A stretch of DNA of 31,126 nt from Hippea sp. (GCA_015486705.1 WFRG01000075.1:1-31126), one strand, 5' to 3'; shown: positions 14,944 to 24,516, counted from the first letter of the stretch. A program made the numbers and translations. The notes: generated by a model from the sequence alone, not told the origin.

Positions 14944-17292
14944 ATGGCTGATACTGTAAAAGTAAAGATAAATGGCAAAGAGTACGAGGCAGAAAAGAGC
15001 GAGACAATTTTGCAGGTTGCAAGGCGCAATGGCATATACATACCGGCTATTTGTTACTCCGATAGGTTTGGAGCTATTGGTGCCTGTAGGATCTGTGCCG
15101 TAGAGATTGTTGGCATGAAAAAGCCGATGCTGTCTTGCGCCATGAAGGTAAAGGATGGCATGGAGATACTTACGGACTCTGAAAAGGTTATAGAATTTAG
15201 GAAGAATATTGTTTACGAATGGGATAAATTTCATCCTTTACAGTGCGGTGTTTGTGACAAAAGTGGTGAGTGCGGTCTTCAGGATATAAACTATGAGTTG
15301 AATATTACCGAAAACCCGCTTGAGAAGGAAGCCGATCCATTGAGTATTCCAAATAGAACAATCCATTATGAGTGGAAGATTATCCATCATGATGCGAACC
15401 TGTGTATACAGTGTAGAAGGTGTGTCACTATATGTGATAAGGTTGTTAACTTCGGTATATTGGCTCTTGTTAAAAAGGAATGGGGCGGCAAGGAAATTGA
15501 CACCAAGGATGGTAAGCCACTCGATTGTGAGTTCTGTGGCCAGTGCGTAAGTATATGCCCAACGGGTGCTATGAGCAGCAAGCTGTTCAAATACAAAGCT
15601 CGCCCGTGGGAGATGGATAAAGTTAGAACTACATGTCAGTTCTGTGCTTCTGGTTGTCAGATGGATTTGAATGTTAAAGATAACAAGATTTTAAGGGTTA
15701 CAAGTGAGGATGATACGCCAAATATGGCTAACCTCTGCAACTTGGGTAGATTTAACTATTCTGTTGTTGAGAACAAGAATCTCATAAAGTCTCCTAAGGT
15801 TAGAGGCAATAATTCAAGTCTCGATGCTGCTTTAAAGAAGGCTGCGGATATACTTAGGTCCCATAGCCCAGATGAGATCGCTGCCATCTGCGGTGCAAGG
15901 GAGACAGTTGAGGATCAGCTTTCGTTGAAGTTATTCTTTGAAAATGCCGTTAAATCGAACAATATTGATTCCTTTGCGTCTACACACATTGGAAAGCTGT
16001 TTAGCGTCTTGCCGAAGGGTGTTTCCCCGCTAAATAATGTTTCTGACATGGAAAAGTGCGACGTGATTTTTGCCTTCGGTGGTGATGTAGCCAACGAGAT
16101 GCCAAGGTTGGATTGGCAGATAACGAGAAACGTTAAACTTTTGAAAAAATCAAAGCTTGTTACAGCTTATTGGAGGGATACAAAGATAGACACGCTGGGA
16201 AGTATTGCGTTGAGGTATGAGCCTGGTCAAGAGATTGAGTTTTTGAATAGTCTATTTGGTAGTTTAGCCAGTGCCTTGAATGCTAATGCGGATATTAAAG
16301 GTTCACTTGATATAGCTGAGGATGCTGTTAAAGTCATGTCTGAGGCGAGTAAAGTTGCATTTGTGGTGGGTGAAGAGGCTTTGGAAAGGCCTAACGGAGA
16401 TGACATTGCCAAAGCCCTCGCAAATATGATGCTTTTATTCGGCGATAAAGCCAAACTCTATGTGTCAAGCAAATACAATAATGCCTATGGCGCAATTTTC
16501 TCAGGAGTAACAAGCGGATTTGATTTGTTTGGTGAAACCAAAAAGAGTGGCTTTAGCTTATACGACTTACCAAGACTTGTGGATGAAGGGAAAATAAAAG
16601 CATTACTCCTTTTAAATGCAGATTTGTTTACTATCTTTAGTGACGAAGACGCAAAAAGGATTTTTGAAAAGGTGGATGCAATTTACTTGGATGCATACAA
16701 CAGCGAGAGTAGTAGGCTTGCAAATGTAGTTATACCAACAGCGTCTTTTGCTTCTACCAATGGCCATTATGTCAATATAGAGGGTAGGTTTAACGAAATT
16801 CGAAAAGCCATAGATAGCGATGCTTTGGAAGCTAAAGATATATTGTCTAAGATTGCAAATCAATATGGTTATAGTGTTCCTGTAGGTTACATTAAAGAAG
16901 CATTAGAGAAACAGCAATTTAATCTTAACCAAACTTTCAATAACTATGCTAAGGTTGAAAATAGCAGCTTTAGCTTTGGGGATGGCTTGAAAGGCGTTGT
17001 TGTGTACTCAAAATTTAGGTCTGGCATTTTTTCCTCATTTGGAGAAGGTGCGTCGATTGCTATGGAAGAACCGGTGTTGGAAATTAATCCAGAGGACGCA
17101 GAAAGCCTCGGCTTTGAAGATGGTGCTTATGTGAATGTGGAAAGGTTATCTACTAAGATTAAGGTTAAAGTGGATGATAAAATGCCAAAGGGTACAGTGA
17201 GCATTCCTTTGTGGTTTAAGGGTTACAATGTTTATAATGTGAGTGGTTCATTAACTAACCTGTTTAGTGCAAAACTAATGAAGGGTGAGTAG
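14944..17292 (+). CDS. nuoG: Complex I subunit G, NuoG (75 kDa Fe-S subunit)
   Basis: NuoG carries the chain of Fe-S clusters in the hydrophilic arm. In the 782 residues these can be read directly: a 2Fe-2S site (C37, C48, C51, C65), a His/3-Cys 4Fe-4S site (H97, C101, C104, C110), two ferredoxin-like motifs (C154-C157-C160-C164 and C195-C198-C201-C205), and an N7-type motif (C231-C234-C238 and C265). The C-terminal two thirds is a molybdopterin-oxidoreductase-like domain, with a final beta-barrel segment at about 690-775. In complex I this domain normally lacks the cofactor. All clusters that would receive electrons from NuoF are intact although no nuoF is present here. A formate dehydrogenase alpha chain is a relative, but the 2Fe-2S start and the operon favour NuoG. 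Confidence 0.94.
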   Translation: MADTVKVKINGKEYEAEKSETILQVARRNGIYIPAICYSDRFGAIGACRICAVEIVGMKKPMLSCAMKVKDGMEILTDSEKVIEFRKNIVYEWDKFHPLQCGVCDKSGECGLQDINYELNITENPLEKEADPLSIPNRTIHYEWKIIHHDANLCIQCRRCVTICDKVVNFGILALVKKEWGGKEIDTKDGKPLDCEFCGQCVSICPTGAMSSKLFKYKARPWEMDKVRTTCQFCASGCQMDLNVKDNKILRVTSEDDTPNMANLCNLGRFNYSVVENKNLIKSPKVRGNNSSLDAALKKAADILRSHSPDEIAAICGARETVEDQLSLKLFFENAVKSNNIDSFASTHIGKLFSVLPKGVSPLNNVSDMEKCDVIFAFGGDVANEMPRLDWQITRNVKLLKKSKLVTAYWRDTKIDTLGSIALRYEPGQEIEFLNSLFGSLASALNANADIKGSLDIAEDAVKVMSEASKVAFVVGEEALERPNGDDIAKALANMMLLFGDKAKLYVSSKYNNAYGAIFSGVTSGFDLFGETKKSGFSLYDLPRLVDEGKIKALLLLNADLFTIFSDEDAKRIFEKVDAIYLDAYNSESSRLANVVIPTASFASTNGHYVNIEGRFNEIRKAIDSDALEAKDILSKIANQYGYSVPVGYIKEALEKQQFNLNQTFNNYAKVENSSFSFGDGLKGVVVYSKFRSGIFSSFGEGASIAMEEPVLEINPEDAESLGFEDGAYVNVERLSTKIKVKVDDKMPKGTVSIPLWFKGYNVYNVSGSLTNLFSAKLMKGE

Positions 17293-17294
17293 CG

Positions 17295-18287
17295 ATGGAA
17301 GTGTTAATAGCTATAATAAAATTGATAATCGTGGTTATTGTTCTTAGTTTTTATGTTATGTACGCAACATGGTATGAGAGAAAGGTTATCGGTCACATGC
17401 AACAAAGAATTGGACCAAAGAGGGTTGGGTGGTATGGTCTACTTCAGCCGATAGCTGATACGCTTAAGAGCTTTTGGAAAGAGGATGTTATACCGGAGAA
17501 AGCTGATAAACCTTTGTTCTGGTTGGCCCCGGCAATAGCTGCTACGTTCCCATTTGCAGCAGCAGTTGCAATTCCATTTGCACCGCCTTTACATCTTGCA
17601 AATGGTAATGTCTTTTATTTTAGTGTTTTCCATTCGAAGATAGATATACTGTATATCTTGGGTATGATGGGGTTGACCTCTTTCGGTGTTCTTATTGCAG
17701 GTATTGCATCAGGTGGGAATAAATATTCCTTCACAGGTTCTCAGAGGGAAGCTGCTCAGGTTGTAAGTTATGAAGCTATACTTGCTCTTGCTTTACTTAA
17801 CCCTATATTAATGGCCCATTCATTGAGCTTGGAGAAAATTGTTGAGGCTCAAAGACATCTGTGGTTTGTATTTTATCAACCATTTGCCTTTGTTGCTTTT
17901 GTAATAGCAATGATAGCCGCAACAGCAAGAGTTCCGTTTGACTTGCCAGAGGCGGAGCCTGAACTTGTTGCTGGTTATATGACTGAGTTTTCGGGTCTTA
18001 AGATGGGTTTGTTCTTCTTTGGTCAGTACGTAATGATATTTGTTGTTTCAGCATTAGCATCCATAGTGTTCTTAGGTGGTTGGACAGGGCCTGTTTTACC
18101 GGGTTTCGTTTGGTATTGGATTAAAATATTGGCCTTTATATTTATGTATACATGGTTTTGGGGTACCTTCCCAAGGTACAGGTACGATCAATTAATGGAT
18201 ATAGCATGGAAGGCTCTACTGCCTTTAATGGTTTTGAACATACTTTGGACAGGCTTCGCTTTAGCAGTAGGTCTACCTGTTTTGTAG
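17295..18287 (+). CDS. nuoH: Complex I subunit H, NuoH
   Basis: NuoH is the membrane subunit that completes the quinone chamber and links it to the antiporter-like subunits. The 330 residues are mostly hydrophobic helices. Conserved parts include QQRIGPKRVG (36-45) and the acidic loop ARVPFDLPEAEPELVAGYMT (211-230), where the carboxylates implicated in coupling lie. Length is normal. The start is two bases after nuoG, with GGGTGAG as a ribosome binding site within the end of nuoG. Confidence 0.97.
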   Translation: MEVLIAIIKLIIVVIVLSFYVMYATWYERKVIGHMQQRIGPKRVGWYGLLQPIADTLKSFWKEDVIPEKADKPLFWLAPAIAATFPFAAAVAIPFAPPLHLANGNVFYFSVFHSKIDILYILGMMGLTSFGVLIAGIASGGNKYSFTGSQREAAQVVSYEAILALALLNPILMAHSLSLEKIVEAQRHLWFVFYQPFAFVAFVIAMIAATARVPFDLPEAEPELVAGYMTEFSGLKMGLFFFGQYVMIFVVSALASIVFLGGWTGPVLPGFVWYWIKILAFIFMYTWFWGTFPRYRYDQLMDIAWKALLPLMVLNILWTGFALAVGLPVL

Positions 18288-18300
18288 GGAGGAAGGTAAG

Positions 18301-18720
18301 ATGTTATTCAATGATTTGAGAAAAGGCTTGGCCGTAACGATAAAGTATTTGTTTACCCATGCCGTTACATGTCAATATCCTAATGAAAGATTGGAAGTTC
18401 CAGAGAGGGGAAGGTGGTTACACAAGCTTGAGACGTTTGAGGATTCTGGTAAAATAAAATGCATAGATTGTGGTTTGTGTGAGAGAATTTGCCCCTCTAA
18501 ATGTATAAAAATTATCCCTAAAGAAAACGAAGATCATACTAAGAATGCAGCTGAATACGATATTGATTTGGGAAGGTGCTTGTTTTGTGGGCTATGCGTA
18601 GAGGTTTGTCCAGAACTTGCCCTTAGTATGACAGATAAATACGAGCTTGCTGAATATGATAGGGAGAAATTTGTTTACACAAAAGAGCAATTATTAAACG
18701 TTAAAAGTAAAGAAGGGTGA
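18301..18720 (+). CDS. nuoI: Complex I subunit I, NuoI (two 4Fe-4S ferredoxin-like)
   Basis: NuoI carries clusters N6a and N6b that lead electrons to N2. The 139-residue protein has two ferredoxin motifs, C54-C57-C60-C64 and C93-C96-C99-C103, each followed by proline. It sits between nuoH and nuoJ as usual, and the preceding GGGAGGAAGG gives a strong ribosome binding site. In complexes that lack NuoEF, this subunit and NuoG are the candidate entry points for ferredoxin electrons; that is inference for this organism. Confidence 0.96.
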   Translation: MLFNDLRKGLAVTIKYLFTHAVTCQYPNERLEVPERGRWLHKLETFEDSGKIKCIDCGLCERICPSKCIKIIPKENEDHTKNAAEYDIDLGRCLFCGLCVEVCPELALSMTDKYELAEYDREKFVYTKEQLLNVKSKEG

Positions 18721-18725
18721 TAGGT

Positions 18726-19229
18726 ATGGAAGGAATAATGTTTTACATTATATCGGCCATTACGGTTGGTGGTGCTTTAGGTGTTCTTCTGAGTAAGAAC
18801 CCTTACAGGGCTGCAATGTGGATGATTTTTTCGTTCTTTGGCATAGCAGGGCTGTTTGTAATGCTACATGCCCAGTTTAATGCGATGCTTCAGATTATCG
18901 TATATGCTGGTGCTATAGCTGTGATGATAGTGCTTGTAATGATGATTATGGATAGGAGGACACTGGAGAGCCTTGAAAGATTCAACCCTCAAGCTTTTTG
19001 GCCTGCGCTTATAGGATTGGCACTTTTAGCCGATTTATCTTTTTTGGCTTACGAATTTAAGATTGATGTGAGTAATGCAGGTAAGAATTTAGCTATCAAC
19101 GGTAGTAACACCCAGATGATAGGTGAAGTTTTGTTTAAACACTATCTGTTACCCTTTGAAGTGACGGCTATCATATTGCTCGTTGCTTTAATAGGAGCTG
19201 TGGTTCTTACAAAAAAGGATATAGGCTAA
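18726..19229 (+). CDS. nuoJ: Complex I subunit J, NuoJ
   Basis: NuoJ is a membrane subunit of five predicted helices that includes the conserved stretch MLQIIVYAGAIAVMIVLVMMI, which holds a pi-bulge helix in known structures. The ATG at 18726 is used because it gives the common start MEGIMFYIISAIT and has AAGGGTGA about 8 bases upstream. That yields 167 residues. A GTG at 18717 overlapping the nuoI stop is a less likely alternative. Confidence 0.94.
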   Translation: MEGIMFYIISAITVGGALGVLLSKNPYRAAMWMIFSFFGIAGLFVMLHAQFNAMLQIIVYAGAIAVMIVLVMMIMDRRTLESLERFNPQAFWPALIGLALLADLSFLAYEFKIDVSNAGKNLAINGSNTQMIGEVLFKHYLLPFEVTAIILLVALIGAVVLTKKDIG

Positions 19230-19239
19230 GGGGGTTAAG

Positions 19240-19533
19240 ATGACGGGATATCTAGTTGTGTCTGCCCTGCTGATTGCAATTGGTGCAACGGGCGTAATGA
19301 TAAGACGTAATTTTATGATTGTTCTTATGTCGCTTGAGATAATGATCAACGGCGCGGGGTTGTTTTTAATAGCTATGTCTTATTACTTAGGCAATGTATC
19401 AGGGCAGGTGATGTTTATATTTATTGCAGCAGTAGCGGCGTCTGAAACGGCGGTGGGGTTGGCTATAGCGGTTATGATGTACAAAAGAAAGAAGAGTATA
19501 GACATTAATGATTTTTCAATCTTAAAAAAGTAG
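19240..19533 (+). CDS. nuoK: Complex I subunit K, NuoK
   Basis: NuoK is a 97-residue, three-helix proton-channel subunit related to MrpC. The two functionally important membrane glutamates are visible: E33 in MSLEIMINGAGL and E69 in AASETAVGLAI. It is preceded by a GGGGG-containing ribosome binding site, 10 bases after nuoJ. Confidence 0.96.
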   Translation: MTGYLVVSALLIAIGATGVMIRRNFMIVLMSLEIMINGAGLFLIAMSYYLGNVSGQVMFIFIAAVAASETAVGLAIAVMMYKRKKSIDINDFSILKK

Positions 19534-19545
19534 AGGGGTAGGCAG

Positions 19546-21447
19546 ATGAAGGTAATACTGTTATTTGTAATATTGACACCGCTCATAGGTTTTTTAATCA
19601 ACGGTATATTTGGCAGGTGGACAAAACCTTTTGCGGGTGTGATTGCAGCTGCTGCATTGGGCATTTCGTTTATTTTAGGTTTGTTTCCAATTATCTCTGT
19701 CTTGCACGGGCATGTTGTTGAATATACCTACTTCACATGGATGCCGTTTAAAGAGGTAGTAATACCATTTGGTTTAAGGGTTGACTATGTAAGCGCTGTC
19801 ATGCTCTTTGTGGTTACATTTGTTTCATGGATGATTCATATTTATTCTAACGGCTATATGGCAGGTGATAAGGGCTATGCAAGGTACTTTTCCTATCTGA
19901 ACATGTTCGTTACTGCCATGTTGATACTTGTTTTGGGTAACAACTACCTTTTGATGTTCGTAGGTTGGGAAGGTGTTGGATTAGCCTCTTATCTGTTGAT
20001 TGGCTTTTGGTATGAGAAATCTACAGCTTCAGATGCAGGTGAGAAGGCGTTCGTTGTTAACAGGATAGGTGATGCTGGCTTCATAATTGGCATTCTGTAT
20101 ATGGTTTATTACTTTGGGAGTGTTACGTATTCAAACGTTTTTCCAAGAGCTGAGCACGTTTTGGGTTACGGTTCAACGGCAGCTACGATAATTGGCATAG
20201 CTCTCTTTGTAGGTGCTGTAGGTAAATCTGCGCAGTTCCCGTTGTATATATGGTTGACGGATGCAATGGAGGGTCCAACACCAGTATCATCCTTGATCCA
20301 CGCTGCAACGATGGTTACGGCTGGTGTCTACATGGTTGCAAGGTCTAACGCCATTTACTCACTCTCCCCAATAGCTCAGGAGATAGTTGCTACAATCGGT
20401 GCGTTTACGGCGTTCTACGCAGCAACAATGGCACTTACACATAAAGATATTAAAAGGATACTTGCATACTCAACACTATCCCAGCTTGGGTACATGTTTA
20501 TAGGCGTTGGTATTGGAGCTTATTGGACAGGTCTGTTCCACCTAATGACACATGCATTTTTTAAAGGCCTCTTGTTCCTTGCAGCCGGAGCTGTAATGCA
20601 CTCAATGAGAGGCTTGCTGTCCATTGATTTGATGGGTGGTTTAAAGAAGTATATGCCACAGACGGCGGCTGTTATGGTTATCGCCTCACTTGCAATTTCT
20701 GGTATTCCACCGTTTGCCGGCTTCTTTTCAAAAGACGCCATATTGGCAAGTGCACTTGAGATGGGCCATCCAATTATTTGGATCGTAGGCGAGATAACGG
20801 CGTTTATGACAGCATTTTATATGTTTAGAATGGTGTTTAACGTGTTCTACGGCGAAGAGAAGGTTGAGAGTCTCTATCATGACTTGCACACACACGAGGC
20901 TCCAGCGGTAATGACAATACCTATGTGGGTTTTAGCGATATTATCGATAATTGGTGGTTGGGTAGGCATTAAATCGGGTGGCCATATACCTTTTGAATGG
21001 TTCGTAGCACATACTGCTCCAACTACTGAAGTTGCCCATGAGGCACATTACTCAGAAGCTCTATTGATGGGAATCTCTGTAACAATGGGACTTTCCGGAA
21101 TATTAGCGGCTTGGCTGATATATATTAAAAAAATCATTACGGCAGAGAAGATTGCCAACATGTTTAAGCCCATATACACATTGCTTGCCAATACATATTA
21201 TGCTGATGAATTTGTTTATTGTTGTATAGTTAAACCTTTCTGGTGGTTGTCTACTAACTTCCTGTGGAAGATTGTAGATGTTATTATAATCGATAAAGGC
21301 ATGGTTGATGGAGCTGGATGGATAGCAGGAAGGGTTGGAAAAGGCTTTAGACTTTTCCAAACTGGTTTTGCAAACAACTATGCTTATTGGATGAGTTTGG
21401 GTATCATTCTGTTAAGCAGTTGGTATCTGTTTGTTAAAATTATTTAG
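19546..21447 (+). CDS. nuoL: Complex I subunit L, NuoL (antiporter-like)
   Basis: NuoL is the distal antiporter-like proton pump of complex I. The 633 residues contain many membrane helices. Conserved elements are GWEGVGLASYLLIGFWYEK (140-158, with the channel glutamate E142), NRIGDAGF (172-179) and DAMEGPTPVSSLIHAATMV (about 241-259). The long C terminus (residues 510-633) includes the lateral helix and final anchor helix typical of NuoL, distinguishing it from NuoM and NuoN. It is spaced 12 bases after nuoK. Confidence 0.97.
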   Translation: MKVILLFVILTPLIGFLINGIFGRWTKPFAGVIAAAALGISFILGLFPIISVLHGHVVEYTYFTWMPFKEVVIPFGLRVDYVSAVMLFVVTFVSWMIHIYSNGYMAGDKGYARYFSYLNMFVTAMLILVLGNNYLLMFVGWEGVGLASYLLIGFWYEKSTASDAGEKAFVVNRIGDAGFIIGILYMVYYFGSVTYSNVFPRAEHVLGYGSTAATIIGIALFVGAVGKSAQFPLYIWLTDAMEGPTPVSSLIHAATMVTAGVYMVARSNAIYSLSPIAQEIVATIGAFTAFYAATMALTHKDIKRILAYSTLSQLGYMFIGVGIGAYWTGLFHLMTHAFFKGLLFLAAGAVMHSMRGLLSIDLMGGLKKYMPQTAAVMVIASLAISGIPPFAGFFSKDAILASALEMGHPIIWIVGEITAFMTAFYMFRMVFNVFYGEEKVESLYHDLHTHEAPAVMTIPMWVLAILSIIGGWVGIKSGGHIPFEWFVAHTAPTTEVAHEAHYSEALLMGISVTMGLSGILAAWLIYIKKIITAEKIANMFKPIYTLLANTYYADEFVYCCIVKPFWWLSTNFLWKIVDVIIIDKGMVDGAGWIAGRVGKGFRLFQTGFANNYAYWMSLGIILLSSWYLFVKII

Positions 21448-21463
21448 GTAAGGAGTTGGGGCT

Positions 21464-23029
21464 ATGGATATAAATCAACTGCATTTTCCGATACTATCCG
21501 TTGTAACTTTTTTACCGCTCGTGGGAGCGTTTGTGGTAGCTCTAATAAATGAGGAGCACGAAAATCTTATAAGATATGTTACGTTTGGCTTTTTGGTTTT
21601 GGATTTTATAATTTCTCTTCCTCTCTTTTTCTACTTTGACCCAACAACATACCACATGCAGTTTGTGGAGAGAGTGCCTTGGATTAAATCTTTAGGTTTC
21701 CAGTATTATGTAGGTGTTGACGGTATCAGTTTGTTTTTAGTTTTATTGACAACCTTTTTGACACCTTTGGCACAGCTTTCTACGTGGAAAGCCATTGATA
21801 AGAAAGTTAAGTTGTTTAACATAACGGTTCTTTTGATGCAAACGGGTATGTTAGGCGTGTTTATCTCTCTCGATATGTTTTTGTTCTATGTATTTTGGGA
21901 AGTCCAGCTCATACCAATGTATATGATGATCGGTATTTGGGGTGGTCCTAACAGGGTTTTTGCGACTATGAAATTTTTCCTCTACACCTTCGCTGGTAGT
22001 GTTTTAATGATGGTTGCAATCATGGCTCTTTATTTCTTAAACCACAAGTTTACTGGAACTTACACATCTGATATGGTTAAATTGATGCAGTCACCATTGC
22101 CGTACCATTTGCAGTTGTGGTTGTTCTTGGCGTTTTTTATTGCGTTTGCCATCAAGGTTCCTATGTGGCCATTCCACACATGGCTTCCATGGGCGCACGT
22201 TGAAGCGCCGACAGCCGGTTCCGTTCTCTTGGCTGGAATCTTATTGAAGATGGGAACTTATGGCTTCTTAAGATTTAACCTGCCTATGTTCCCAGATATG
22301 ACACATGCTTTTGCCATGTTGATTATAATTATGGCAATAATAGGTATTTTCTACGGTGCGTTTGTTGCCATGGTTCAGCCTGATATCAAAAAACTTGTTG
22401 CATATTCGTCTGTTTCACATTTAGGTTATTCAATGTTAGGCATGTTTGCTTTAACCCAAGTCGGTATGGAAGGTTCCATTATGCAGATGATTAACCATGG
22501 TATCTCAACAGGTGCCTTGTTTCTCTTAGTAGGAATTGTTTATGAAAGAAGACACACGAGGCTAATTTCCGAATACGGTGGTCTTGCTTCTCTAACTCCA
22601 GCTTATGCGACTTTCTTCATGATATTTACTTTGTCGTCGATTGCTGTTCCTGGTACAAATGGATTTGTTGGAGAATTCATGGTGCTCTTGGGTGCGTTTT
22701 TAGATAAACACATTTGGGGAGTATTGGTAGCTTTCGGTGGTATTTTTTCTGCGACCTATATGCTTACAATGTATAAGAGGGTGTTCTTTAATAAGGTTAC
22801 TAATCCAAAGAATTTGGGTTTACCAGACATGAACATAAGGGAATGGATATATCTTTTGCCTCTATTAGTATTTGTTTTCTGGATAGGTATATATCCAAAT
22901 ACATTCCTATCTAAGATGAGGGTTTCTGTTGAACACCTGTTAAAACAGGTTAATAGAACCACTGTTGTTGCTCCTGCTAAGAATGAACAGGTGAGTATGA
23001 CCAAAACAGTGGTAGTTAAAAAAGGTTAG
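21464..23029 (+). CDS. nuoM: Complex I subunit M, NuoM (antiporter-like)
   Basis: NuoM is the second antiporter-like proton pump. Conserved parts are FWEVQLIPMYMMIGIWGG (144-161, channel glutamate E146), K231 in AIKVPMWPFHTWLPWAHVEA, and APTAGSVLLAGILLKMGTYG. The protein is 521 residues. The last 25 or so (after about residue 495) form a polar, Val/Lys/Thr-rich tail that looks unconserved and lies beyond the final helix. It starts 16 bases after nuoL. Confidence 0.97.
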   Translation: MDINQLHFPILSVVTFLPLVGAFVVALINEEHENLIRYVTFGFLVLDFIISLPLFFYFDPTTYHMQFVERVPWIKSLGFQYYVGVDGISLFLVLLTTFLTPLAQLSTWKAIDKKVKLFNITVLLMQTGMLGVFISLDMFLFYVFWEVQLIPMYMMIGIWGGPNRVFATMKFFLYTFAGSVLMMVAIMALYFLNHKFTGTYTSDMVKLMQSPLPYHLQLWLFLAFFIAFAIKVPMWPFHTWLPWAHVEAPTAGSVLLAGILLKMGTYGFLRFNLPMFPDMTHAFAMLIIIMAIIGIFYGAFVAMVQPDIKKLVAYSSVSHLGYSMLGMFALTQVGMEGSIMQMINHGISTGALFLLVGIVYERRHTRLISEYGGLASLTPAYATFFMIFTLSSIAVPGTNGFVGEFMVLLGAFLDKHIWGVLVAFGGIFSATYMLTMYKRVFFNKVTNPKNLGLPDMNIREWIYLLPLLVFVFWIGIYPNTFLSKMRVSVEHLLKQVNRTTVVAPAKNEQVSMTKTVVVKKG

Positions 23030-23041
23030 GGGAGTAAGGTT

Positions 23042-24484
23042 ATGCTTTACAGTACACATGATCTTGTGGCAATTATTCCAGAATTGATACTAACAGGTTT
23101 TGCCTTTGCCATACTATTAATCGACCTATGGCTCCCTAAAAGGGCAAAGACGATAAATGGATTGCTCGCATTATTTGGTGTTGTGTTCTCTTTTGCAAGT
23201 GTTTTAACTATGTACAACACGAATATGACGGCGTTTAATAATATGATTGTTATGGACAGGGCAAGTAATTTTGCGAGCATAGTTATGCTTCTAACGGCTT
23301 TTGTAGCTATTGTAATGAGCTTTGATTTCTTAAAGAGAGAGGACTATAACTTGGGTGAATACTACGAAGTACTTTTGTTCTCGATAGTCGCCATGCAGAT
23401 ACTCGCCTCAACATACAGTTTGATTGTTATGTTTATAGCTGTCGAGACGCTATCCATCGGTATGTACATTCTGACGGGCTTTTTGAGAAACAAGGATGAA
23501 AGCGTTGAAGGTGCAATGAAGTACTTCATCTTGGGGTCTTTCGCATCTACATTCTTGGTTTTGGGTATCGGCATGTTCTATGGCCTGTTCGGCAGCACAG
23601 ACTTGAATGTAATAAAAGCTGGATTAACCCATGCAAGCGCTTTCTATAGGTGGATTTCCATTTTAGCATTTCTGTTTGTCTTTGTTGGATTTGGCTTCAA
23701 AATCGCTGCATTCCCATTCCACTCCTGGACACCAGATGTTTACGCATCTGCTCCAACACCAATGAGTGCCTTTATGTCCGTTGCACCTAAAGCGGCGGCA
23801 TTTTTGGCTTTGTTGAGGTTTGTAGCTGTGGGTATGTGCCCAATAGAAGCTAACTGGACAAAGATCTTGTGGGTAATCGCCGTTGCCACAATGACATTCG
23901 GTAATACAGTGGCTCTGTGGCAAAAAGACTTAAAAAGACTTTTGGGTTACTCATCTATCGCTCATGCTGGGTACATGCTTGTTGGTATAACAGCCGCGAA
24001 CGAGCTGGGCTACGGCTCTGTTATGTTTTATTTGTTCGCCTATCTGTTTATGAATCTCGGTGCATTTGCCGTGGCTGAGTTCATCTCACAGAAGGAAGAC
24101 AGGGGCACAGAAATTGAAAACTTGAGGGGCTTTGGCTATAAATACCCATTGATCGGTGCCGCAATGCTTGTCTTTATGTTCTGCTTAGCAGGCGTACCTC
24201 CTACAGCTGGGTTTGTAGGAAAATACTATCTATTTTCTGCAGCTGTTAAATCCCATCTGTATTGGCTTGCGATTATAGGTGTTATAAACAGTGCAATTTC
24301 TGCATACTTCTATTTGAACATTGTTGTGGTTATGTACATGAGAGGTGAAGCTAAAGAGAATATTCAGGTCTTCAACAGTGTACCAGTAAAAGCTGTAATA
24401 CTTATAGCTGCGATTTGTGTTCTTTATATAGGAATATTCCCAAGTTCATTCTTGTCAGCTGCTCTAAACTCGGTGGTATTTTAG
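23042..24484 (+). CDS. nuoN: Complex I subunit N, NuoN (antiporter-like)
   Basis: NuoN is the third antiporter-like proton pump, next to NuoK. The 480 residues include E135 in AVETLSIGMYILTGF, K220, the signature FHSWTPDVYASAPTPMSAFM (226-245) and YSSIAHAGYMLVG in a later helix. Length is typical. It is the last gene of the operon; the stop codon is directly followed by the terminator. Confidence 0.97.
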   Translation: MLYSTHDLVAIIPELILTGFAFAILLIDLWLPKRAKTINGLLALFGVVFSFASVLTMYNTNMTAFNNMIVMDRASNFASIVMLLTAFVAIVMSFDFLKREDYNLGEYYEVLLFSIVAMQILASTYSLIVMFIAVETLSIGMYILTGFLRNKDESVEGAMKYFILGSFASTFLVLGIGMFYGLFGSTDLNVIKAGLTHASAFYRWISILAFLFVFVGFGFKIAAFPFHSWTPDVYASAPTPMSAFMSVAPKAAAFLALLRFVAVGMCPIEANWTKILWVIAVATMTFGNTVALWQKDLKRLLGYSSIAHAGYMLVGITAANELGYGSVMFYLFAYLFMNLGAFAVAEFISQKEDRGTEIENLRGFGYKYPLIGAAMLVFMFCLAGVPPTAGFVGKYYLFSAAVKSHLYWLAIIGVINSAISAYFYLNIVVVMYMRGEAKENIQVFNSVPVKAVILIAAICVLYIGIFPSSFLSAALNSVVF

Positions 24485-24516
24485 GGGAAGGGGCAAAGCC
24501 CCCTTCTCTTTTTCTT
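24485..24516 (+). terminator. Rho-independent terminator after nuoN
   Basis: A GC-rich stem (left arm GAAGGGG at 24487-24493, right arm CCCCTTC at 24500-24506, extended outward by a G-T and a G-C pair) closes a six-base loop. A T-rich run follows (24509-24516). It begins at the base after the nuoN stop and should end the nuo transcript. Confidence 0.85.

Noticed and set aside
15368..15550. 60-residue plus-strand open frame inside nuoG
   Set aside because: It is out of frame within the conserved ferredoxin-like region of nuoG and has no start signal.
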